Shown: positions 1-5,998 of the stretch, one piece after another
How positions within the stretch are numbered: the first letter of the stretch is position 1
Layout: each line of letters opens with the position of its first letter
Source: Streptomyces lilacinus
GTDB taxonomy: Bacteria; Actinomycetota; Actinomycetes; Streptomycetales; Streptomycetaceae
Assembly: GCA_000715685.1 (NCBI GenBank)
Contig: KL569490.1
Coordinates: forward strand, 15,941-22,627
Length of the DNA stretch: 6,687 bases
Direction: 5' to 3'
Notes under the pieces: model-generated
What the model saw: the letters and a program-made list of their open reading frames with translations, nothing else
The model's database searches: none
What the model was told of the DNA's origin: nothing
Translations under genes and position numbers: made by a program

Positions 1-1040
1 CTGCCGTTGTAGACGCGGTTGAAGCCGTTCATGTAGCCGTCGTAGGTCAGCTTCTGCCACTCGGCGCGCTTGGCGGGGTCGCCGTTGGTGTTGTCGCCGG
101 ACTGGTTGTAGAGGAAGTTGAAGTCCATGGAGAGCACCTGGCGGTCGCTCTTGGGGTACGGCAGCAACTGCAGCGGGAAGTTCCAGATGCCGTCGATCTT
201 GGACGGCCACAGCTGGAAGTCGCCGGGGGAGCTCGCGTCGTAGCGCCAGCCGAATTCCTTCGCCGCCGGTATCAGCGTCTTCTGGCCCTCCAGGCAGGGG
301 GCCCGGCCGCCCACCAGCTCCTTCTTGTAGTCGAAGGGGAGCGGGTCGACGTTCGTGAGGCCGGTGTTCGTCTTCCAGTTCTGGACGAAGGAATAGGACT
401 GCTCTATCTCCTTCTTCCATTCGTCCGTGCTCCAGTCACCGCCGCCGTTCTTGCCGCAGAAGTGGCCGTTGAAGTGCGTGCCTATCTCGTTGCCGTCGAG
501 CCACGCGCCGCGCAGCTGCGCCAGGGTGTCCTTGATGTGCGCGTCGGAGGTGAAGTCGATGGCCGCGTCGCCCGGGTCGTGCTTCGGCGGCTGGTACTTC
601 TGCCGCTGGGACTTCGGCAGCAGGTAGATGCCGCTCAGGAAGTACGTCATCTGGGCGTTGTTCTGCTTCGCCACCTGGCGGAAGTGCGAGAAGAGCTTGT
701 CGTCGTTCTCCAGCGCGCCGTCCCAGGAGAAGACGACGAACTGCGGCGGCTTCTCGCCCGGCTTCAGCTTCTCGGGCTTGGCCACCTTCGGCTGCGGCCC
801 GGTGTAGGAGGTCGAGCCGTCACCGAGGACGTGGACCTTCCCGTCCCACACCTCTTCCGGCTTCTTGCCGCCGTTGGCCTCGTTCTGCGAGCCCGCCTGC
901 GCGGAGGACGACGCGGCGGCCCCCTCCTTGCGGCCGTCGTCCCCGTCGGATCCGCCCCGCGTGAGGCCGACCACCAGCGCCACCACGACGCACAGGGAGC
1001 CCACAGCCGTCGGACCGTACACAGACCTCTTCGACAACAA
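1..1040 (-). CDS. Membrane-anchored NodB-like (polysaccharide deacetylase fold) protein, C-terminus outside window
   Basis: 346 residues are visible. A short basic N-terminus (SKR) is followed by a hydrophobic segment at about residues 12-26, then a Gly/Ser/Asp/Lys-rich linker to about residue 98, so the protein is probably anchored or secreted with its domain outside the cell. The domain starts near FVVFSWDGA (101-109) and carries GNEIGTHFNGHFCG (183-196), which matches the HxxxH metal motif of NodB deacetylases (H189, H193), and GGRAPC with R246-P248, resembling motif 3. In place of the canonical TFDDG it reads SWDG: the metal-ligand Asp (D107) is kept but the catalytic-base Asp is Trp106, so deacetylase activity is uncertain. 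The TTG start at 1038-1040 was chosen because AGGGAG lies 7 nt upstream; GTG at 1020-1022 is an alternative. It lies 44 nt downstream of the peptidyl-tRNA hydrolase gene and may be co-transcribed with it. The fold assignment is from motifs; the substrate is unknown. Confidence 0.8.
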   Translation of the reverse strand, partial: MLSKRSVYGPTAVGSLCVVVALVVGLTRGGSDGDDGRKEGAAASSSAQAGSQNEANGGKKPEEVWDGKVHVLGDGSTSYTGPQPKVAKPEKLKPGEKPPQFVVFSWDGALENDDKLFSHFRQVAKQNNAQMTYFLSGIYLLPKSQRQKYQPPKHDPGDAAIDFTSDAHIKDTLAQLRGAWLDGNEIGTHFNGHFCGKNGGGDWSTDEWKKEIEQSYSFVQNWKTNTGLTNVDPLPFDYKKELVGGRAPCLEGQKTLIPAAKEFGWRYDASSPGDFQLWPSKIDGIWNFPLQLLPYPKSDRQVLSMDFNFLYNQSGDNTNGDPAKRAEWQKLTYDGYMNGFNRVYNG

Positions 1041-1084
1041 CGTCGTACTCCCTGGCGCCCCTACACATGTTCTGGCCGCCAGTA

Positions 1085-1816
1085 TCACAGGCCCATATGA
1101 CAACTTCGTAGCACCGGGTGGTCGGCGACGACCGTGCACGAGCCGGGAGCGATCTCGGTGAAGCCCGCGTCCCGGACCACCGGCAGTCCGCTCGCCGTCA
1201 GCTCCGCCCAGCGCGCGGGATCGGCCGTCCGCACCGACAGCGCGAAACCGTCCTTCCGCCAGGCCTCGCGCGCGGCGTCGTCCAGTCCCCACCACGCCAG
1301 CTGCGCGCCGTGCCCCGCCTGGGCCATGGCCTTGCCGGCCGACATCTCCAGGCCGGGGTTGAACCACAGCACCGGACGGGCGGGGTCCGGTGCGGCCGGC
1401 GGCCGCGGATCGGCCAGGTCCGTTCCCGACACCTGCAGCTTGACCAGCTCCTTGGGCCAGCCGTCCAGCGGCACGGGCGGGAACACCCGCACCTCCGCCG
1501 TCTCGCCGACGACGGTGATGCCCGGCAGCGTCGACGCCTTGCGCCACTCCGCGCCCCGCGCCCGGCGTACCACCTTGCGTATCCGGGCGTCCTGCCAGTC
1601 CCGCACGGCCTGCGCCCACTCGCCCTCCGGCTCGGCCGCCCGCTCGTCCGACAGCAGCACCAGCACCGCGCGCGCCGCCGTCTGCAGGGCGTCGGTGCGG
1701 TCCGGGGGCGCGGTCTTCTCCATCCGCACCACCAGGGGCAGGACGAACTGGGGCGCGCTGTCGCGGGGGTCCTCGCGGGGGTCCTCGGCGGACGGGACGG
1801 TGTCGGTGCTGGTCAC
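1085..1816 (-). CDS. Peptidyl-tRNA hydrolase, PTH2 family
   Basis: A 243-residue cytosolic protein. PTH2 enzymes cleave the ester bond between a prematurely released peptide and its tRNA, recycling the tRNA. The C-terminal half holds the family hallmarks: MSAGKAMAQAGHGAQLAWW (158-176), matching the PTH2 glycine/lysine/histidine motif, and GFTEIAPGSCTVVADHP (218-234), matching the terminal core strand. The first ~145 residues are an extra region, including PQFVLPLVVR (22-31) and an Arg-rich stretch (RKVVRRARGAEWRK, 80-93). This makes the protein about twice the length of the minimal ~120-residue PTH2 enzymes of archaea and eukaryotes. GTG at 1816 was chosen over the in-frame ATG at 1873 because the latter would collide with the divergent ABC gene start and add an Ala/Gly-rich tail of no domain character. 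A bacterium normally relies on the unrelated PTH1 enzyme, so this copy is probably auxiliary (inference). Confidence 0.85.
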   Translation of the reverse strand: MTSTDTVPSAEDPREDPRDSAPQFVLPLVVRMEKTAPPDRTDALQTAARAVLVLLSDERAAEPEGEWAQAVRDWQDARIRKVVRRARGAEWRKASTLPGITVVGETAEVRVFPPVPLDGWPKELVKLQVSGTDLADPRPPAAPDPARPVLWFNPGLEMSAGKAMAQAGHGAQLAWWGLDDAAREAWRKDGFALSVRTADPARWAELTASGLPVVRDAGFTEIAPGSCTVVADHPVLRSCHMGL

Positions 1817-1858
1817 GCCCCCCAGTCTGCCAGCCGCCCCGGCCGCGCCGGCGCCCAC

Positions 1859-1864
1859 TACTGT
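1859..1864 (+). promoter_or_regulatory. Candidate -10 element for leaderless ABC ATPase transcript
   Basis: TACTGT (TAnnnT) ends 7 nt before the ATG at 1872, placing a transcription start at or near the A of ATG. The intervening GGGGCGC could instead be read as a poor, over-close ribosome binding site. No -35 box is obvious in the 55-nt divergent gap shared with the peptidyl-tRNA hydrolase gene. Confidence 0.35.
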
Positions 1865-1871
1865 GGGGCGC

Positions 1872-2705
1872 ATGAGACTGGAGGGGGTCGGGCGCCGTTA
1901 CGGGATCGGCGGCCCGTGGGTGGTGCGCGACGTGGACCTCGACGTTCCCGCGGCCACCCTGCTGAGGATCGAGGGCGCCAACGGCAGCGGCAAGTCCACG
2001 CTGTTGCGCCTGCTCGCCGGCATCGACGCGCCCAGCGCCGGCCGCGTCACCGGCCGGCCGCGCACCGCGTACGTACCGGAACGCTTCCCGCCGGCCCTGC
2101 CGTTCACGGCCGTCGGCTACCTCACCGCGATGGGCCGCGTCCACGGCCTGCGCCGGGCCGTCGCCGCGCGGGCGGCGCGGGAGTGGCTGGAACGTTTCGA
2201 CGCCGGCCGGCACGCCCGTACGCGCCTGTCCGAGCTCTCCAAGGGCACCAGCCAGAAGGTCGCCGTCGCCCAGGGCCTCCTCGCACCGGCCGGACTGCTC
2301 GTCCTCGACGAGGCCTGGACCGGCCTCGACCACGCCTCCCGCGCCCTGCTCGACGAGGCGGTGACCGAGCGCGTCGCGGCCGGCGCCGCGGTCGTCTTCG
2401 TCGACCACGACCCGCGGCGGCTCGCGGGCGCGCCGGACGGGGTGTTCCGGGTGGAGGCGGGCCGGGTGCGGCCGGTGGCCGCGCCGGCGGCGGACGTCGC
2501 CCTCGTCCGTGTCGAGGTGGCGGCTCCCGCGGGCACCGCCCTGCCGGCGGGGCTGCCCGGCGACCCGGTGGCCGAGGTCCACCGCGCCGGTACCGTCCGG
2601 CTGACGGTGGCGGCCGACCGCTCCGACGCGCTGCTCCGCACCCTGCTCACGGCCGACCCGCCCTGGCACGTCCGTGCCGTGACCACTCTGGAGACGAACC
2701 GATGA
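1872..2705 (+). CDS. ABC transporter ATP-binding protein
   Basis: A 277-residue ATPase subunit. Visible motifs in order are Walker A GANGSGKS (35-42), signature LSKGT (122-126, a variant of LSGGQ), Walker B LLVLDEAWTGLD (142-153) and the switch His in FVDHD (H179). The usual Q-loop glutamine seems to be Glu (YVPERF, E70), as in several CcmA-type ATPases. The nucleotide-binding domain ends near residue 195, and about 80 further residues form a C-terminal extension of alternating Val/Ala/Arg character without a motif I recognise. The ATG at 1872 gives a normal-length N-terminus; the frame stays open upstream but that part is antisense to the PTH2 gene. The next gene overlaps it by ATGA, so the two are translationally coupled and probably form one transporter. 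The direction and substrate cannot be read from the sequence. Confidence 0.9.
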   Translation: MRLEGVGRRYGIGGPWVVRDVDLDVPAATLLRIEGANGSGKSTLLRLLAGIDAPSAGRVTGRPRTAYVPERFPPALPFTAVGYLTAMGRVHGLRRAVAARAAREWLERFDAGRHARTRLSELSKGTSQKVAVAQGLLAPAGLLVLDEAWTGLDHASRALLDEAVTERVAAGAAVVFVDHDPRRLAGAPDGVFRVEAGRVRPVAAPAADVALVRVEVAAPAGTALPAGLPGDPVAEVHRAGTVRLTVAADRSDALLRTLLTADPPWHVRAVTTLETNR

Positions 2706-3316
2706 CCGCGCTCCTGCGGTACCAGGCCGCGCTGCTGATCCGTTCCCACCGCTGGCTCGGGCCCCTGCTGCTCTACGGCGCCTTCCTCGTCATCGGCGTG
2801 CGCTCGGGCGAGCCGGTCCTGGACTCCCTCGGCGTCGCCGCCGCCGCGCTGGTGCCCGCCGCCGCCTGGCTGACGCGGGTGTGCGTCACCAACGAGCCGT
2901 CCTCCGCCCGCGACTGCGCCGCCGCGGCCGCCGGCCCGGCCCGGGCCCACCTCGCCGCGGTGCTCACGGCGCTGCTCGCCTCGGCCGCGCTCGGCACGGC
3001 GGTCCTGCCCGCGGCGTCGGCGGGGCTCGTGGCGGCACTGGCCTGCGCGCTGATCGGCGTCGCGGTGGGGGCGTTGTGCAACCGGCCGCTGCTGCGCAGC
3101 ACGGCGTGGGCGGTTCCGTCGACCGTGCTCGCCGTGTTCCTGGTGGTCTTCGCGGGCGGCTCGCCGGCGAAGGCCGCCGTCAACGGGCTGGTCACGGGCT
3201 CCCTCAGCGGGACCGTCGAGGTGCCGCTGCTGCCGCTCGCCGGCGCCGCCGTCCTGGCGGCGGGCGCCACGGCGGTGGCCTGCGCGGCGAGCGCGCGGCG
3301 GGGTGCGGAACGCTAG
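2702..3316 (+). CDS. Small multi-pass membrane protein, probable ABC transporter permease subunit
   Basis: A 204-residue, strongly hydrophobic protein with about six candidate membrane spans (roughly 18-33, 42-58, 83-102, 104-125, 135-152 and 175-196). The N-terminus MTALLRYQAALLIRSHRW resembles the cytoplasmic start of ABC-2-type permeases. I do not recognise a specific family motif, so the permease call rests on topology and on the ATGA overlap (2702-2705) with the upstream ATPase gene. It is short for an ABC permease and would probably act as a dimer with the ATPase dimer (inference). It ends 18 nt before the stop codon of the convergent deacetylase gene. Confidence 0.75.
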   Translation: MTALLRYQAALLIRSHRWLGPLLLYGAFLVIGVRSGEPVLDSLGVAAAALVPAAAWLTRVCVTNEPSSARDCAAAAAGPARAHLAAVLTALLASAALGTAVLPAASAGLVAALACALIGVAVGALCNRPLLRSTAWAVPSTVLAVFLVVFAGGSPAKAAVNGLVTGSLSGTVEVPLLPLAGAAVLAAGATAVACAASARRGAER

Positions 3317-3317
3317 G

Positions 3318-3330
3318 GCCCGCTCCGGGC
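3318..3330. terminator. Short hairpin between convergent genes, weak bidirectional terminator candidate
   Basis: GCCCG, a CTC loop and CGGGC form a perfect 5-bp stem filling most of the 18-nt gap between the two convergent stop codons. There is no T-tract on either side, so this is weak evidence for termination. Short GC-rich stems without a U-tract are common between convergent genes in high-GC actinobacteria. Confidence 0.25.
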
Positions 3331-3334
3331 GCCG

Positions 3335-4193
3335 TCAGTGCTCGGCGATCAGCTCCGAGACGCGTACGAACTGGTAGCCCTTCGCCCGCAGTTCCGGCAC
3401 GATGCGCCGGACGGCCTCCTCCGTCGTCGGGGCCGCGCTGCGCGTGCAGTGCATGACGACGACGGAGCCCGGCTTGACCTGCGCGAGCACCTGCGCGGCC
3501 ACTGGGCCCGCCTGCTTGGCGAAGGCGTCGCCGCTGACGACGTCCCACTGCACCGCCGTCACCTTCGCCGGCCCGAGCTCCTTCAGTGCCGCGTCGTCGT
3601 GACAGCCCCCGGGGAAGCGGAAGTAGGGCACCACGTGCTCGACGCCCGCACGCCGGAAGGCCTCGAAGGCGCGCTCCACGTCGGCGCGGGCGCCGCCGCG
3701 CGGGACGGTCGGCAGGCCGTAGCAGGGGGTGGTGAAGGCGTGGTGGCTGTACGAGTGGTTGGCGACCTCGAAGAGGGGGTCGGCGCCGATGGACCGGGCC
3801 TGGTCGGGGTACTGTCTCGGCCCACCGGCCGGTCATGAAGACGGTGGCGGGCACCTTCGACCGCCGCAGCGTCTCGACGAGCGCGGGGTTGTCGAAGCGC
3901 TCCCCGCGGGCGGCGCGCGGGCCCTGATCGGCCGTCATGTCGGCGTCGAAGGTGAGCGCCACGCGCTTGCCGGCGTCGCGCCGGCCGTGCGAGAAGACGG
4001 GGGCGGCTCCGCCGGGGCCGGGCGGAAGGGTGGGAGCCGGGGTCGCGGAGGGGGTCGCGGACGCGGTCGGAGCGGAAGCCTTCAGGGTGGATGCGGTGGA
4101 GGCCGGTCTGGCGGCGGTGCTGTTGCCGCCGCAGGCGGCCAGGGTGCAACAGAGAAGGGCCGCGGCGAGTGCGGTGCGCGGGGGTCGTGGCAT
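3335..4193 (-). CDS. Lipoprotein polysaccharide deacetylase (NodB domain), frameshifted in this sequence
   Basis: Removing one base restores a 285-residue protein. The N-terminus is a lipoprotein signal peptide with lipobox LAAC (18-21; lipidated Cys21), followed by a Ser/Thr/Ala/Pro-rich spacer (about 24-65). The NodB domain then has every key motif: TFDAD (81-85; base D83, metal ligand D85), NHSYSH (145-150; H146, H150), RFPGG (192-196) and VVMHCTRS (245-252; H248). Such enzymes remove N-acetyl groups from surface glycans such as peptidoglycan or chitin; the substrate here is not determined. The frame breaks after codon 126 (WAE): four bases occupy positions 3812-3815 where three are needed before the TAC codon of YPDQAR. 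The ATG at 4193 was chosen because it starts the signal peptide directly; GTG at 4262 would add 23 residues before it. The break coincides with an adapter-like heptamer and is probably a sequencing or assembly error. Confidence 0.85.
3812..3818 (+). other. One-base frameshift site within adapter-like heptamer CTGTCTC
   Basis: The minus-strand reading frame is continuous down to the GAG codon at 3816-3818 and resumes, shifted by one, at the TAC codon at 3809-3811. Four bases (3812-3815) lie between where three are needed, so one base in or next to this heptamer is extra. Dropping 3815 would give Glu-Gln-Tyr-Pro; dropping 3813 would give Glu-Thr-Tyr-Pro. CTGTCTC equals the first seven bases of the Tn5 mosaic end found in full form at 5689. 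Confidence 0.75.
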
Positions 4194-4301
4194 GAGCCGA
4201 TTCTTTCCCCCGACCCGCCCCTTCCCGTCACCGGGGGCGAGCCTCCGGAGCACGTCCGACACCGGGCGGCCCCGGGGGTTCGTTCTGCTCCGTCCCGGAG
4301 G

Positions 4302-4727
4302 TCAGCGCACCCTCACCGTGACGACGTGGGAGTGGGTCTTCCCGTGCGACACCCTCAGGTGCTCCGTGCCCTTCTTGGTGAGCTTGACGTTGACGCTGTA
4401 CTTACCGTGCTTGACGGTGGTGTGCTTCAGCGTGGTCCAGTGGTTGCCCTTCTTGTGCTCGACGGTCAGCCTGCTGCCGTCCCTGATGTGGAAGACCTTG
4501 CCGCTGAGCGTGACCGTCCCACCGTGCTTGACGGTCTTCGCGTTCACATGGATGGTGATGAATTCCTTCTTCGCCACATCCGTGAACGTGACCACGGCCG
4601 TGGGGGCCGCTTGCGACTCCACCGCCGATGCGATCGCGGGTGCCGCACCGCCACCGGCCAGGAGCGCGCTGCAGGCGGCTGCGACGACAGCGGTCCTGAG
4701 GCGATGCGAACTCGCCCTTGCCTCCAT
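4302..4727 (-). CDS. Small secreted Lys/His-rich protein, Ig-like beta-sandwich character
   Basis: 141 residues with a classical signal peptide: a basic start, a hydrophobic core (about 12-30) and a likely signal-peptidase site after ASA (33-35). The mature ~106 residues alternate polar and Val/Thr/Leu positions, with phrases such as HGGTVTLSGKVFHIRDGSRLTV (split around 68-89) and HTTVKHGKYSVNVKLTKKGTEHLRV, which resemble single-domain bacterial Ig-like repeats of Streptomyces exported proteins. The mature part carries about 14 Lys and 11 His, so it is markedly basic and could bind metal ions or polyanions such as teichoic acids or DNA (inference only). There is no catalytic motif and no sortase signal. 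The ATG at 4727 has GGAGCGAGG about 9 nt upstream. G+C is visibly lower than in the neighbours, partly from the many AAG and CAC codons. It is probably monocistronic, with its own 172-nt upstream region. Confidence 0.8.
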   Translation of the reverse strand: MEARASSHRLRTAVVAAACSALLAGGGAAPAIASAVESQAAPTAVVTFTDVAKKEFITIHVNAKTVKHGGTVTLSGKVFHIRDGSRLTVEHKKGNHWTTLKHTTVKHGKYSVNVKLTKKGTEHLRVSHGKTHSHVVTVRVR

Positions 4728-4759
4728 GAGGTTTCACCTCGCTCCCCACATGAGAAACC
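4728..4759 (-). promoter_or_regulatory. Two overlapping hairpins covering the ribosome binding site of the small secreted protein
   Basis: Immediately 5' of the ATG, GAGGT and ACCTC (arms at 4736-4740 and 4728-4732 on the plus strand) can pair across a 3-nt loop, burying the GAGG of the Shine-Dalgarno sequence. Alternatively GGTTTC (opposite 4754-4759) can pair with GAAACC (opposite 4730-4735). The two stems share bases and exclude each other. A further stem, GAGCCC/GGGCTC, lies upstream at 4772-4788. This could be translational control or chance; no known riboswitch class is recognised. Confidence 0.3.
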
Positions 4760-4836
4760 GATGCGAGGCCGGAGCCCGGTGCGGGCTCTCACCCACCAGT
4801 CAAGACCCGTGGGGCTAAATGGTCAAACGCTCAACC

Positions 4837-4865
4837 AAAAAAGTCTGGCGCGAAACCGGGCGCCA
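4837..4865 (-). terminator. Intrinsic terminator downstream of the ZapE-like gene
   Basis: Read on the minus strand, TGGCGC and GCGCCA form a perfect 6-bp stem with an 8-nt loop, followed after three bases by TTTTTT. It starts 34 nt after the stop codon at 4900-4902. Hairpin plus T-tract is the standard Rho-independent form and is unusual enough in such GC-rich DNA to be convincing. It separates the ATPase transcript from the small secreted protein gene. Confidence 0.65.
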
Positions 4866-4899
4866 CGGAGGGTGTGCAGGTGTGCGTGGTACGTAACCC

Positions 4900-5927
4900 C
4901 TACGCCTCGACCAGCGGCTTCGCGTCGCGGGCCAGGGCGGTCAGGCGGGAGATGGCCCGGAAGTACTTCTTGCGGTAGCCGCCGTTCAGCATTTCCTCGC
5001 TGAAGAGCTCGTCGAAGGGGCGCCCGGACGCGAGCACCGGCACCTCGCGGTCGTAGAGCCGGTCGGCGAGCACCACCAGGCGCAGCGCCGTCGACTGGTC
5101 CGGCACCGGCTCGACGCCGGTGAGGCACACGGCCCGGATGCCGTCGCACATGGCGCCGTAGCGGCTGGGGTGGACCTTGGAGAGGTGGGCGAGGAGGTCG
5201 GGGAAGGCGTCGTAGGAGGCGCCGTCGGTGGCGTGCGCGACGCGCTTGACGGTGTCGTCGTCGTACGGCGCGGGGGCCTGCGGCAGGCCGCGGTGGCGGT
5301 AGTCCTCGCCGTCGATGCGCAGGGGGCGGAAGTGTGCGGAGAGGCCCTGGATCTCGCGGAGGAAGTCGGCGGCGGCGAAGCGGCCCTCGCCGAGCTTGCC
5401 GGGCAGCGTGTTGGAGGTGGCGGCGAGCGCCACGCCCGCGTCGACGAGCTTGCCGAGCAGGGTGGAGACGAGCACGGTGTCGCCCGGGTCGTCGAGCTCG
5501 AACTCGTCGATGCACAGCAGCTTGTGGCCGCTGAGGGTCTGCACGGTCTGCTGGAAGCCCAGCGCGCCGACCAGGTTGGTCAGCTCCACGAACGTGCCGA
5601 AGGCCTTCTGCTCGGGGGCGGCCGGAGCGGCGTGCCAGAGGGAGGCGAGCAGGTGGGTCTTGCCGACGCCGTAGCCGCCGTCGAGGTACTGTCTCTTATA
5701 CACGTGTATAAGAGACAGGCGCCGAGGACGGTGACGGCCTCGGCCTGGCTGGGCTGCTTCGCGTCGGGGATGTAGGTGTCGAACCGCACCGAGTCGAAGC
5801 GCGGCGGCGGCACCATCTCGGCGACCAGGCGGTCGGCGGGTACGTGCGGGGCGCGCGAGGTCAGCGCGACGGGCTGCCCGGCGGCGGGGCCCATGGCGCT
5901 GCTGGATGATGCGGTGGAGGATGACAC
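4900..5927 (-). CDS. zapE: Cell division protein ZapE (AFG1-like P-loop ATPase), interrupted by sequencing adapter
   Basis: AFG1/ZapE proteins are P-loop ATPases; E. coli ZapE acts on the Z-ring and mitochondrial AFG1 in protein quality control. The N-terminal part (GTG at 5927, 69 residues to VTVLG) holds VPADRLVAEMVPPPRFDSV and TYIPDAKQPSQAEAV. The C-terminal part (262 codons from TAC at 5688) begins YLDGGYGVGKTHLL with Walker A GYGVGKTH, then Walker B LLCIDEFELDD, and a sensor-like TSNT in AATSNTLPGKLGEGRF, and ends in the family-typical GGYRKKYFRAISRL. The parts lie in different frames, separated by a 30-nt adapter palindrome at 5689-5718. In relatives a variable linker of a few tens of residues joins them, so native codons are missing here. 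GTG at 5927 gives an MSSST start; ATG at 5894 is an alternative. It is divergent from the reductase at 5999. Confidence 0.85.
5689..5718. other. Nextera/Tn5 mosaic-end adapter remnant, perfect 30-nt palindrome
   Basis: CTGTCTCTTATACAC is followed directly by its exact reverse complement GTGTATAAGAGACAG. The 15-mer equals the first 15 bases of the 19-bp Tn5 mosaic end CTGTCTCTTATACACATCT used in Nextera tagmentation. A mate-pair junction adapter is two full mosaic ends head to head, so this is that junction without its central 8 bases, or two trimmed adapter ends joined. Translation gives the adapter peptide LSLIHVYKRQ in one frame and LLYTCIRD in another. The flanks (TCGAGGTAC left, GCGCCGAGG right) show no 9-bp target duplication, so a genuine Tn5 insertion scar is not supported. 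Confidence 0.95.
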
Positions 5928-5935
5928 AGCTGTCC

Positions 5936-5941
5936 AGCCTA
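5936..5941 (-). promoter_or_regulatory. Candidate -10 element for a leaderless zapE transcript
   Basis: On the minus strand TAGGCT lies 8 nt upstream of the GTG at 5927, matching the TAnnnT core of actinobacterial -10 boxes. No convincing Shine-Dalgarno sequence precedes this GTG, and no clear TTGAC -35 box is present. Transcription starting at or next to the start codon would fit. Confidence 0.3.
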
Positions 5942-5998
5942 ACCGCTGAATGGGCGGCGGCGGCCCGGAGCGGCGCGAGCCGTGTCACACTGCGGCTC

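Noticed and set aside
1118..2701. Long plus-strand open frames running through the PTH2 gene and into the ABC genes
   Set aside because: In high-GC DNA non-coding frames stay open. Only the parts from 1872 and from 2702 show family motifs; the upstream parts are antisense to PTH2 or out of frame within the ATPase.
4194..4301. 108-nt gap between the small secreted protein and the lipoprotein deacetylase as a small gene or strong terminator
   Set aside because: Only a 5-bp CTCCG/CGGAG stem (4288-4300) without a T-tract is visible, and no short frame with a ribosome binding site stands out.
3729..5003. Long plus-strand frames opposite the deacetylase, small secreted protein and zapE
   Set aside because: The translations are Arg/Gly-rich low-complexity text without domains and lie antisense to well-supported genes.
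5689..5718. Perfect palindrome as an operator, attachment site or transposon end scar
   Set aside because: Each arm equals the Tn5 mosaic end used in library preparation, there is no 9-bp target duplication in the flanks, and it lies inside a conserved gene it destroys.
5689..5718. TTA leucine codon in zapE hinting at bldA control
   Set aside because: The TTA arises only in the adapter bases read in the N-terminal frame; it is not native sequence.
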